Origin: Lachnospiraceae bacterium
Lineage (GTDB): Bacteria; Bacillota; Clostridia; Lachnospirales; Lachnospiraceae
NCBI GenBank assembly: GCA_017404585.1
Contig: JAFRCB010000006.1
Span: 1 to 10,096 of the forward strand
DNA length: 10,096 nt
Direction of reading: 5' to 3'
The notes below the pieces were generated by a model. That model was not told the DNA's origin. It saw only the letters and a program-made list of their open reading frames with translations, and did no database searches. The translations under genes and the position numbers were made by a program. Below are positions 1 to 7,157 of this stretch, piece by piece (positions within the stretch are counted from its first letter, which is position 1; the number at the start of each line of letters is the position of its first letter).

Positions 1-567
1 CCCCACGATAAGCTTGTGTACAAGGGCCGGTCAACGACAGTCCCCGTCGGTCACATTTTTCCCTATGAGACTTCCCCTGCACTCTATGATGACATAAATG
101 AGCAGGTGAGAAAAATCATTCTGGCCTCCGGCATGGACAACTGCGCGATGAACATTGATGCCTTCGTGTGCGGGGACGAGCTCTATGTGATCGAGGCCGG
201 CGGCAGATGCGGTGCGACCTGCATCCCCGAGCTAATTTCAATGTACGGCGGAATCGACTATTACGGTCTTATGATAAAAGCCGCCTGCGGTCTTCCGACA
301 GATTTTTCTCTTCGGAAGTCTGTCCCCTGTATGGCATCACTTCTCTATGTGACGGAAGAACGCCGGCTTGTCTCGATCGATTACGAAAAGATCCGATCCC
401 TCAGAGATCGAAACATCTTTGTCACCTTCGACTATGCCGAGGGGACGCTCCTTCCGGCCATGCACAACGGCACCGACCGGATCGGCCAGGTCTATGCGCC
501 GTGTTCCTCAATTCGTGAGTTTGAAAAAATCCGCGAAGAGGCTCTGTCAGCCTGCCATCTGGAATGA
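1..567 (+). CDS. ATP-grasp domain ligase, C-terminal part (5' end outside window)
   Basis: The open frame runs in from the left edge without a start and ends at TGA 565-567, leaving 188 residues. The visible part carries the end of an ATP-grasp fold: NIDAF (about residues 51-55) supplies an acidic Mg ligand, and VIEAGGR (about 63-69) sits where the family has its E-x-N-x-R metal/phosphate site. A gly-rich GATCIPEL segment and a helix follow, as in the carbamoyl-phosphate-synthetase-like branch. The usual metal-binding Asn is Gly here (EAGGR), which I believe is a subfamily variant rather than a defect. ATP-grasp enzymes activate a carboxylate as acyl phosphate and join it to an amine or thiol. 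The substrate cannot be read from this fragment. Being upstream of an aminosugar transaminase, it could couple an amino acid or other acid to a sugar amine, but a 376-base gap separates the two and that role is inference. Confidence 0.8.
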   Translation, partial: PHDKLVYKGRSTTVPVGHIFPYETSPALYDDINEQVRKIILASGMDNCAMNIDAFVCGDELYVIEAGGRCGATCIPELISMYGGIDYYGLMIKAACGLPTDFSLRKSVPCMASLLYVTEERRLVSIDYEKIRSLRDRNIFVTFDYAEGTLLPAMHNGTDRIGQVYAPCSSIREFEKIREEALSACHLE

Positions 568-577
568 GTGTCAGTGA

Positions 578-620
578 CCGGATTCAGGAATTTCCGCGCA
601 GCCTGTCCGAACTGTTACGG
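578..620 (+). repeat. Direct repeat, copy 1 (43 bp)
   Basis: This 43-base block begins CCGGATTCAGGAATTTC and ends GTTACGG. It matches 788-830 at 39 of 43 positions with no gaps, counted by eye. It starts 10 bases after the stop codon of the ATP-grasp gene. Within this copy CAGCC (599-603) can pair with GGCTG (619-623), a small hairpin not preserved in copy 2. No protein function is suggested. Confidence 0.8.
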
Positions 621-670
621 CTGGATATAGTACAGTGCAGACAGTCTGCTCTTTCATTTCGTTTCCGGCA

Positions 671-785
671 GCAAAGCATCCATCTTCGTGAGAAAAACAT
701 TGTCGGTCCGACTGAGAGATCAAAATGCTTTGGCATTTTTAGCTCGAGGAAGTGACCGACGTTTTTCGATGAAGATGATGTTTGC
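671..785. repeat. Imperfect long inverted repeat between the two direct repeats
   Basis: The left arm (about 671-713) and the reverse complement of the right arm (about 751-785) share the ordered blocks GCAAA, CATC, ATCTTC, GAAAAAC, GTCGGTC and ACT with small bulges. At the centre is a perfect small hairpin, AAAATGC (722-728) with GCATTTT (733-739) and a 4-base loop. The whole could fold into one long irregular stem. It may be a decayed MITE-like element or a structured 3' region of the ATP-grasp transcript. No transposase is nearby. Confidence 0.6.
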
Positions 786-787
786 GG

Positions 788-830
788 CCGGATTCAGGAA
801 TTTCGACGCAGCCTGTCTGAACCGTTACGG
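788..830 (+). repeat. Direct repeat, copy 2 (43 bp)
   Basis: This is the second copy of the block at 578-620, offset by exactly 210 bases and in the same orientation. The four differences are two adjacent to the TTTC core (CG to GA) and two in the GTCCGAACTG segment, so the copies have diverged. It lies about 110 bases before the start codon of the transaminase gene. Confidence 0.8.
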
Positions 831-882
831 TCAGATGCGGTGCGGGTCAGGTACGGAAGTTTCGGCAAACTGCTCTGACGGC

Positions 883-920
883 TTGCGCTTTGCATGTAAT
901 TAGTAGTAAAATACATGTAC
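883..920 (+). promoter_or_regulatory. Possible promoter of the transaminase gene, with a flanking inverted repeat
   Basis: TAAAAT at 907-912 matches the -10 consensus at five of six positions. TTGCGC at 883-888 is a weak -35 (three of six) with an 18-base spacer. The candidate -10 lies between CATGTA (893-898) and TACATG (912-917), which are exact reverse complements and could form an operator half-site pair. The Shine-Dalgarno of the next gene follows at 931. The long gap after the previous gene supports an independent promoter here, but the -35 is poor and the call is tentative. Confidence 0.35.
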
Positions 921-943
921 TTATGACTTTAAGGAGCATTACT

Positions 944-2074
944 ATGATTGATTTTAATATTCCCCCGTTCACGGGGAGGGAAATCGAATACATGGAGCAG
1001 GCAGCCCGCGGAGGCAAGATCTGCGGTGACGGACCTTTCACAAAAAAATGTCAGGCCTGGATCAACGAGCATTTCAATTTCCCGGCATCCTACCTCACCA
1101 CCTCCGGTACGGCAGCCCTTGAAATGGCAGCCCTTCTCACAAAAGTCGGTCCCGGAGACGAGGTCATTCTCCCGTCCTACACATTCTGCTCCACGGCTGA
1201 TGCGTTCGTACAGCGGGGAGCAACACTGGTCTTTGTCGATATCCGTCCGGACACGATGAATCTCGATGAGAAAAAAATCGAGGCGGCAATCACGGAAAAG
1301 ACAAAGGTCATCGCGACCGTCGACTATGCAGGCGTTGCATGTGAGATGGACACGATCAACAGGATCGCGGCAGAACACGGTCTGCTCGTCGTCGAGGACG
1401 CTGCCCAGGGCTTCGGTTCCACATATAAGGGAAGACCTCTGGGAAATCTCGGAGACTTCGGCTGCTTCTCATTCCATGAGACGAAGAACTTTTCCATGGG
1501 AGAGGGAGGCGCTCTTGTCCTGCCAAACCTCGATCACCGCGATGAGGCCGAGATCTACCGTGAAAAGGGAACGGACAGAAGCAAATATTTCCGCGGTCAG
1601 ATCGACAAATACACATGGGTCGACTACGGTTCATCCTACCTCCCGAGCGATCTGAATGCAGCCTATCTCTGGGCTCAGCTGGAAAGCTATGATACGGTCT
1701 ACAATGACCGCATGAAGACCTGGAACACCTACCATGAGGCTTTCGAAGATCTGGAAAAAGAGCATCTCATCGAACGGCCGCAGATTCCGGAAGAATGCGG
1801 GCATAATGCACACATGTACTACATCAAGCTCCGTGACATTGAGGAGCGCACTGCCATGATCCGTCACCTGAAGGAACACGGCATCCTTGCGGTATTCCAC
1901 TATATCCCGCTCCACTCCGCTCCGGCCGGTCTTAAATTCGGCAGATTCGACGGTATCGATGAGTACACGACAAAAGAGAGCGAACGCCTCCTTCGCCTTC
2001 CGCTCTATTACGGAATCGGGGACGAGAACAGACAGACCGTTATACGGGAAGTCCGCTCTTTCTTCGGCTGCTGA
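944..2074 (+). CDS. wecE: dTDP-4-amino-4,6-dideoxygalactose transaminase (WecE/RffA type)
   Basis: A PLP-dependent DegT/DnrJ/EryC1/StrS-family sugar aminotransferase. WecE converts dTDP-4-keto-6-deoxyglucose to dTDP-4-amino-4,6-dideoxygalactose (dTDP-Fuc4N) in the cytosol using glutamate as amino donor. The start at 944 is set by AAGGAG at 931-936, seven bases upstream; an open frame reaches back to 890 but lacks such a site. The product is 376 residues, the length I recall for E. coli WecE. Near-identical landmarks to that protein include GK-CGDG-FT (24-33), the PSYTF segment (77-81), DYAGVACEMDT (127-137), VVEDAAQG (149-156), the Schiff-base lysine K181 in FHETKN, DKYTW and GSSYL before the substrate region, VFHYIPLH, and YTTKESERLLRLPL near the end. 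All catalytic landmarks are intact. Its partners (RmlA, RmlB and an acetyltransferase) are not in the window. Confidence 0.92.
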   Translation: MIDFNIPPFTGREIEYMEQAARGGKICGDGPFTKKCQAWINEHFNFPASYLTTSGTAALEMAALLTKVGPGDEVILPSYTFCSTADAFVQRGATLVFVDIRPDTMNLDEKKIEAAITEKTKVIATVDYAGVACEMDTINRIAAEHGLLVVEDAAQGFGSTYKGRPLGNLGDFGCFSFHETKNFSMGEGGALVLPNLDHRDEAEIYREKGTDRSKYFRGQIDKYTWVDYGSSYLPSDLNAAYLWAQLESYDTVYNDRMKTWNTYHEAFEDLEKEHLIERPQIPEECGHNAHMYYIKLRDIEERTAMIRHLKEHGILAVFHYIPLHSAPAGLKFGRFDGIDEYTTKESERLLRLPLYYGIGDENRQTVIREVRSFFGC

Positions 2075-2115
2075 TAAGTTAACACTGACCTACCCCTCTG
2101 ATATGAGGCTGATAT

Positions 2116-2182
2116 ACCCCCGCCACCTGAAAGCGGGGGTCTTCCCCATTTAGGTGAGTTCAGGTCTCGCTCGCGAGACCCG
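2116..2182 (+). other. Structured spacer: two hairpins with possible pseudoknot
   Basis: ACCCCCGC (2116-2123) and GCGGGGGT (2133-2140) form a perfect 8-bp stem with a 9-base loop. ACCTGAA, mostly in that loop (2125-2131), is exactly complementary to TTCAGGT (2159-2165), so a 7-bp pseudoknot is possible. The loop's CACCT could alternatively pair with AGGTG (2152-2156). A second perfect stem, GGTCTCG/CGAGACC (2163-2169 with 2174-2180), follows with a 4-base loop; GACCCG (2177-2182) could instead pair with CGGGTC (2193-2198). The stem at 2116-2140 is followed by CTTCCCC rather than a U-run, so it is a poor intrinsic terminator. It could be a 3'-UTR structure, an attenuator, or a relic of an IS200/IS605-type right end (omega-RNA-like). 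No tnpA or tnpB lies nearby. The base pairing is read directly; the identity is unknown. Confidence 0.4.
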
Positions 2183-2200
2183 GCACAGATATCGGGTCAG

Positions 2201-2212
2201 TGTCAGCTGACA
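2201..2212. repeat. Perfect 12-bp palindrome
   Basis: TGTCAGCTGACA is a perfect palindrome in the spacer before the YfhO-family gene. It could be a regulator site, but no convincing promoter elements are placed around it, so function is unassigned. Confidence 0.4.
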
Positions 2213-2223
2213 TACTACCAAAA

Positions 2224-2255
2224 CGGATCCTGCGTTCTTCACTCCGTAGGATCTG
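2224..2255 (+). repeat. Hairpin immediately upstream of the YfhO-family gene
   Basis: Bases 2224-2234 pair with 2245-2255 over 11 positions, two of them G-U wobbles, around a 10-base loop. The stem ends only a few bases before the AAGAGG ribosome binding site at 2261-2266. Such a stem could influence translation initiation or be a remnant of a dispersed repeat. Confidence 0.45.
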
Positions 2256-2272
2256 AAAGAAAGAGGATGAAT

Positions 2273-5029
2273 ATGACCTTTATAAAAAAGCACAAAATTC
2301 TCCTTCTGCTTGTGCTGTCTTCCGCAATTTTTATCGCGCTCTACCGGCGTTTTATTTTCGGCGACGCGATCTTCATGTATACCGACCTGGGCTCAGACGG
2401 TATGTCATCCAGCTATCCGATAATTACGATGCTGTCCCGCCTGCTGATGAACCGCGATTTTTCCGCGTTCACACTTGAATCCGGCCTGGGCAGTGACACC
2501 ACCGCTACATTTCTTCAGTATATTAATCCGCTGAAATTGTTCCTTCTGATCTTCGGAAGGGACCGGTTCCACATCGGTATTCTGATTTATCTGTACATAC
2601 AGCACAACCTGACCGCTCTCCTCGGATACGGTTATTTCGGTATACTCCTTAAAAATAAGGATGCAGCTATCATCCCTGCCCTCATCTGGGCTTATGCAAG
2701 CTATATCGTGCTCTGGGGTCAGAATTACAGCTTCGGCACATGCATTCTGATGTTCACTCTGGTCATGTATCTCCTTCAGGGAGCATACGACACAGGGTAT
2801 AAGAGATATTATTTCTTCCTGATCCCCGCGCTGGCTCTTTCTCTGATATCCAACTACTATTTCTACTATATGATCGCCGCGTTCACAGCCGTGTATACAC
2901 TCCTTTATACACTGATTGCCGGCGACAGACGGGATCTGCCTGAAAACGCAAAAAAAGAAAATCGTATCCTGACAGCAGTCCTTCGACTGATGAGACTTCT
3001 GCTCATAGGCATTTTCTCTGTCGTGATCAGTGCAGTTTCGGTGCTCCCGATCATCTCATCTTTCCTGACCAGCAACCGCACGGAGAATACGCAGCAGTAC
3101 AGCTTTCGCATTATCAGACATCCGTATGATCTTCGGACTTATCTGACTTTCATCGGCAGATTTTTTTCGACCGATCTTTTCGGGACCGGCAATGCCTTCA
3201 CAGGTCAGCTGAATTATTACGAAATCGCGGTATTGTTTGTCAGTACGCTGTTCTTTTTCTCCGTCTTCTACCTGCTTTTCAGCAAAAAAGGTGTGATCCC
3301 GGTCTTGCTGCTCACTGTTGTCTGCGCCGTTATGCTCTACTTCCGCGGAGCAGCCTGGCTCCTCACATTCAACATTTCAGCGCAGCGCTATTCTTTCATG
3401 ATCTGCTTTGTGGAAGTCATCGCGATCGCTTTCTTTGTCCGTGCTCTCACGGAAGGCCCCGGGAAAGTCCGTCTGGCCCTGTCTGTTATCATCGCTCCCG
3501 CGGCATGCGCGGCAATCCTTTACGGGCTGCATCACTATGCCCCGCTGTTCAATTTTGACCTCTCGAGACGGGCAGTCATCATCGCTGCAGGTTCCATAGC
3601 TCTCTATGCTATCCTGCTCTTTCTCCAGATGTTCGATAAAATCAGAGACGGAGTCAGAGTACTTCTCGTGCTGGCAGTATGCGCTGAACTTGTAACCGCC
3701 AATTCAGCTTCTCTGTACGAGCGGGATTACGTCACCCGCGGAGAATACGAAACTTCACTCTATAATGACGGAACATATGAAGCTGTCAACTATATCAAGT
3801 CACTGGATAACAGCCTCTACCGGATTAATACTTCCACAGAGTACAATTACGCCAATGAAGGCATGGTCGACGGCTTCAATTCCACGACCGGCTATTCAAG
3901 TGTCAACCCTGCAAGTCTTCACACTCTGAGCAGGGCTCACCGGGTCAATCAGCTGTCCGACAACTTTTTCATTGTCAGTTATGACGAGTACTATCTTTTC
4001 ACTCTGCTCAGCGGAAAGTATCTGATCACTGATAACGGGGAGGACCGGATCGGTGACTCGATGGAGACTTCTCTCTTCTCTCAGGTAGAAATGACTGACA
4101 CGAATAAAATATTTGTGAACAACAACTCCCTTCCGTTCGGCTATCTGTACCACAATCAGATCCGCAAATCCGCATTTGATGATCTGAGTTCTTTCGAGCG
4201 GATGAAAGTCCTCACACAGGCCTATTACAAGACCAACGGCGGAGACGGCAATGTCTCCCTTCGGGAATATGACCTCCATCTGGGAAAGACGATGCCCCTC
4301 ATTGACAAGATCAGTCATATCAACAACTGCGCTATCGTCAAAAATGAGGACGGTACATTTACAGCCAAAGCGGTGGGCGAGGATCCGTTCTTCATCATGT
4401 CACTGAACGATGCCCTGTCTGATGACGAGTTCGAAGTCCAGTACCTGTACATTTCAGTGGATCCGGCCAGAACTGTCGGTGACGGAACGCTCCAGACGTT
4501 TATACTGAGCGCTGCCTACCCCGATCTTGCAGACTGTGACAACGAGATCATTCCCATGAGCGCATCCCTGCCTGACATAACCAAGCTTCTTCCGGACCAG
4601 GCCAATAATATCCGCGTGGATCTAAGCGACAACAGTTCTGTCACCTTCAGGGATCTCAGCCTGATCAGCGACATAAACGCTGCTCTTGAGTTTCAGGACC
4701 TCAAGGCGACAGACATCAGCGATATCTCATTTGAAAATGACGTCTACAGCTCTGTTGTGGAGAATCCGGAAGAATCCGGTATGCTCTGCATTCCGATTCC
4801 CTATACAGTCGGATGGACGGCGACCGTAAACGGTGATAAAGTTCAGGTCCAGAACATAAACGGCGGTCTGTGCGGAGTCGAACTTCCGAAAGGCACCTGC
4901 AAGGTCAAAATGACCTACCAACTCCCGTATCTGAAGCTGGCTGCGACTATCTCGGCAGGAGGTCTCGCTGTCTGGCTCATCCTGTTCATCCTGCCCTTCG
5001 GGCGCAAAAAGAAAGCAAAAACAAGCTGA
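2273..5029 (+). CDS. YfhO-family polytopic membrane protein (putative GT-C glycosyltransferase)
   Basis: The product is a 918-residue membrane protein. Start 2273 is preferred because AAGAGG (2261-2266) lies six bases upstream; the in-phase ATG at 2267 directly abuts it. Residues about 7-26 form the first membrane helix, followed by a loop with YTDLGSD (36-42), the acidic first-loop position typical of GT-C folds. About a dozen more hydrophobic segments run to about residue 475, including SNYYFYYM (193-200), a hallmark stretch of YfhO proteins. Residues about 480-880 are hydrophilic and presumably outside the cell. They end in the family-typical YTVGW-TATVNG and NGG-GVELPKG pattern (844-874), then a last helix (about 887-908) and a lysine-rich cytoplasmic tail. 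In Bacillus, YfhO is thought to transfer sugar from an undecaprenyl-phosphate donor made by CsbB to lipoteichoic acid. A CsbB/GtrB-like enzyme occurs here on the other strand. The actual acceptor is unknown. Confidence 0.85.
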   Translation: MTFIKKHKILLLLVLSSAIFIALYRRFIFGDAIFMYTDLGSDGMSSSYPIITMLSRLLMNRDFSAFTLESGLGSDTTATFLQYINPLKLFLLIFGRDRFHIGILIYLYIQHNLTALLGYGYFGILLKNKDAAIIPALIWAYASYIVLWGQNYSFGTCILMFTLVMYLLQGAYDTGYKRYYFFLIPALALSLISNYYFYYMIAAFTAVYTLLYTLIAGDRRDLPENAKKENRILTAVLRLMRLLLIGIFSVVISAVSVLPIISSFLTSNRTENTQQYSFRIIRHPYDLRTYLTFIGRFFSTDLFGTGNAFTGQLNYYEIAVLFVSTLFFFSVFYLLFSKKGVIPVLLLTVVCAVMLYFRGAAWLLTFNISAQRYSFMICFVEVIAIAFFVRALTEGPGKVRLALSVIIAPAACAAILYGLHHYAPLFNFDLSRRAVIIAAGSIALYAILLFLQMFDKIRDGVRVLLVLAVCAELVTANSASLYERDYVTRGEYETSLYNDGTYEAVNYIKSLDNSLYRINTSTEYNYANEGMVDGFNSTTGYSSVNPASLHTLSRAHRVNQLSDNFFIVSYDEYYLFTLLSGKYLITDNGEDRIGDSMETSLFSQVEMTDTNKIFVNNNSLPFGYLYHNQIRKSAFDDLSSFERMKVLTQAYYKTNGGDGNVSLREYDLHLGKTMPLIDKISHINNCAIVKNEDGTFTAKAVGEDPFFIMSLNDALSDDEFEVQYLYISVDPARTVGDGTLQTFILSAAYPDLADCDNEIIPMSASLPDITKLLPDQANNIRVDLSDNSSVTFRDLSLISDINAALEFQDLKATDISDISFENDVYSSVVENPEESGMLCIPIPYTVGWTATVNGDKVQVQNINGGLCGVELPKGTCKVKMTYQLPYLKLAATISAGGLAVWLILFILPFGRKKKAKTS

Positions 5030-5049
5030 TAAAAAGGGCTCAGGCGTAA

Positions 5050-5106
5050 AAAACCACTGCACAAAGCAGACAATACTTGCAAATGTCCGCTTTATGCAGT
5101 GGTTTT
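5050..5106. terminator. Bidirectional intrinsic terminator between convergent genes
   Basis: The arms 5050-5072 and 5084-5106 pair over 23 positions with only two mismatches, around an 11-base loop. The outer 12 bp (AAAACCACTGCA with TGCAGTGGTTTT) are perfect. Read on the plus strand the stem ends in TTTT; read on the minus strand it ends in a run of six T (complement of 5048-5053). It lies 20 bases after the YfhO-family stop and 28 bases beyond the stop of the minus-strand membrane protein, so it can end both units. Confidence 0.9.
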
Positions 5107-5134
5107 ATCTCAGTGGCGGTCACAATCACCTGCC

Positions 5135-7090
5135 TCATCCCGTTTTTACTTTTTCATAATAGCCGAATTCTACCCTTCCGATAGAGTAACTCTCCCTGAG
5201 AACATATCCTTCCGGAACAATCTTCGGATCCGAGGTAAATACAGCGTCCTCCTCAATGATCCTCTCCTTGACGAACCTCCAGTTCTCTTTGTTCATATCC
5301 GGATAATCCGTAGGATAGATCTGCGGATTCCAGCCGAGCTGATAGTAGAGCTGCGGTATTCCCATGCCGACAGCAAATGTATCCTCGGGCACTTCATCTC
5401 TTATTGAACTGATTTCCGAAGCTGCCTCAGATGTATTCCACCCTGACTCCCGTCGTATGTTAAGACCATTGGCAACATAGAGGACACCCTCTGCGGAAAT
5501 CCAGAAAAGCGCAAAGAACATCACGGCGCCAAGCGCATACTTGAAGACCCTGTGCGCTTTTATTCCTCCGGAAAAAAGCATTCCCCGGTCTATGAAGGAG
5601 TCCGTGCCGCGGCCAAGAAGGAGCGCCATCTGAATGAAGGCGATGGACATATTTCCGTAAGCCGGACGGTTAATGAAATATATGAGTGACGCAAATCCCG
5701 ACAAACCCACCGCTGCGGAAAGAATGTCAATATTTTTTCTCTCCGGAGGTGCAGTCATTCGTCCCCTCAGAACAGACAGGATCGTAAATCCAAAGAGCAT
5801 TATCTGAAGGTAGTACAGATGCCCTACAGACGGTATCGGCATTCTGAGGTTGTTTACGTTATATGTTCCGGAAAATAAGGGGTAAACAAACTGGCGGAAT
5901 GATACCGGTCCTCCGCCCAAAGCCGCATTGTACAGGTTCACGACGCCGACTGCCGCCGCAAAGGTTCCGGAGACAAAGAGGATGAGAAGAAGGATCGTTC
6001 TCAAAGTCCGAAGCGAAATCCACGATTCTTCATAGTGGACCTTCAGAAATATGTCGAACGCGAATACAGCAGATGTGAAAAAGCCCGTCTCAAAATTCCA
6101 GACATAAGCAAGGATACATACGACGATCCTGAAAAAAAGTCTGAAAAGCGAAAACTTCTCCGCAGGGTGTCTGCACTCCCATGCGATGCAGGCTGTCCCG
6201 AATACAGGGAACATAAGTCTGTGGGGATTGATCTGGTAGTACACGCCTCTTCTTGTCAGAAGAGTCGTTGTCGCGCATATACATGCCACGGTAAGAAGGT
6301 ATATCGAATCCCTCTCGATCAGCACGTCGGCCGTATAGCACGCTGCCATGAACGTTAAAAACGCAAAAGCAGCAATAGAAAAGAGCACTGCCCGGTAATC
6401 ATTTCCCAGAAGATGGACAAGCGGACGATACAATATTCCGTGATGGCCGTAAATGCAGATATGGTGTGAGTCGTACGGCACCGACCGCGCAGCATTGATG
6501 ATGGTCGTCGTATATGCGTCGATGTGCAGAATGCCTCCTCCGTTATCGCCAAACGGGTTCGGGCACCATGTGTAGACTGCCGACAGGGCGGATATCGTGA
6601 GTGCGGCCGCAAATCTGACAAGCCTGCCCGCTTCCTTCCCTGCATTTTTTCCGGCTCCGATATAGAACATTATTGCCGGGACAAGTATGAATGCAAAATA
6701 AGCGCTGTGAGGAAAAAACTGCCGCAGAGAATAATCTGCAGCCTGTCCCGGAAACAGAGCATTCTCGTTTTCGTACACCTGATAGATCATGAATAATACG
6801 AAGCATGCCGCAAGAACGAGCGCAGGAATGAGTACAATATTAAAGAACCGGGATACGGGGCCCTCCTCACTGATACGCCCGGCAAAAAAATCAGAAACAA
6901 GAAAGAAGATAACAGCAAGAATGCATACGCCGAGGATAGCCCCAACGTAAAGAAGGAGATTAAAATTCACCGGAAGCTTCGCTTCCCCTCTGTTATAGGC
7001 AGTCCCGGACGCAAAATGCCATACGATAGTCATAAGCGCAGCAAGGAGCACATATATGATCATGTCAGCGTTTCTGTTCTTATCCCTCAT
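5135..7090 (-). CDS. Large polytopic membrane protein of unknown function (GT-C-like topology)
   Basis: I do not recognise the family by name. The start is set by AGGAGG (complement of 7096-7101) five bases before the ATG at 7090; the adjacent ATG at 7093 is only two bases away, and a TTG at 7156 lacks a site. The product is 651 residues. About 13-15 hydrophobic segments are visible, the first at about 10-27 and the last at about 516-535, followed by a roughly 115-residue hydrophilic C-terminal part probably outside the membrane. A long loop at about 175-232 is unusual: it holds FGDNGGG, HIDAY (189-193), then SHHICIYGHHG (208-218) and RP, so acidic and histidine residues cluster there. This resembles the large acidic first loops of GT-C transferases, but there is no clear diagnostic motif. 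It is last in the operon, 67 bases after the GtrB-like gene, which suggests it uses or moves that enzyme's lipid-linked sugar. A polymerase or flippase role is also possible. Confidence 0.75.
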   Translation of the reverse strand: MRDKNRNADMIIYVLLAALMTIVWHFASGTAYNRGEAKLPVNFNLLLYVGAILGVCILAVIFFLVSDFFAGRISEEGPVSRFFNIVLIPALVLAACFVLFMIYQVYENENALFPGQAADYSLRQFFPHSAYFAFILVPAIMFYIGAGKNAGKEAGRLVRFAAALTISALSAVYTWCPNPFGDNGGGILHIDAYTTTIINAARSVPYDSHHICIYGHHGILYRPLVHLLGNDYRAVLFSIAAFAFLTFMAACYTADVLIERDSIYLLTVACICATTTLLTRRGVYYQINPHRLMFPVFGTACIAWECRHPAEKFSLFRLFFRIVVCILAYVWNFETGFFTSAVFAFDIFLKVHYEESWISLRTLRTILLLILFVSGTFAAAVGVVNLYNAALGGGPVSFRQFVYPLFSGTYNVNNLRMPIPSVGHLYYLQIMLFGFTILSVLRGRMTAPPERKNIDILSAAVGLSGFASLIYFINRPAYGNMSIAFIQMALLLGRGTDSFIDRGMLFSGGIKAHRVFKYALGAVMFFALFWISAEGVLYVANGLNIRRESGWNTSEAASEISSIRDEVPEDTFAVGMGIPQLYYQLGWNPQIYPTDYPDMNKENWRFVKERIIEEDAVFTSDPKIVPEGYVLRESYSIGRVEFGYYEKVKTG

Positions 7091-7157
7091 CATCCCCTCC
7101 TCAAATTCAGAATTCTCACAACTCCCATACACAGTTCTCTGCCCGATCGCTGCCAAA

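Noticed and set aside
722..740. The AAAATGC/GCATTTT hairpin as a terminator of the ATP-grasp gene
   Set aside because: The stem is short and A/T-rich with only one extra T after it, and it is more than 150 bases past the stop; it fits better as the tip of the larger inverted repeat.
564..903. Two short plus-strand frames (63 and 71 codons) in the repeat region
   Set aside because: They span the direct and inverted repeats, lack convincing ribosome binding sites and have no recognisable protein features.
929..1378. A 149-codon minus-strand frame inside wecE
   Set aside because: It is antisense to strongly conserved WecE sequence and has no independent support.
7091..7156. Upstream TTG start (7156) for the 651-residue membrane protein
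   Set aside because: It has no ribosome binding site and would add a non-hydrophobic leader, whereas AGGAGG is correctly placed for the ATG at 7090.
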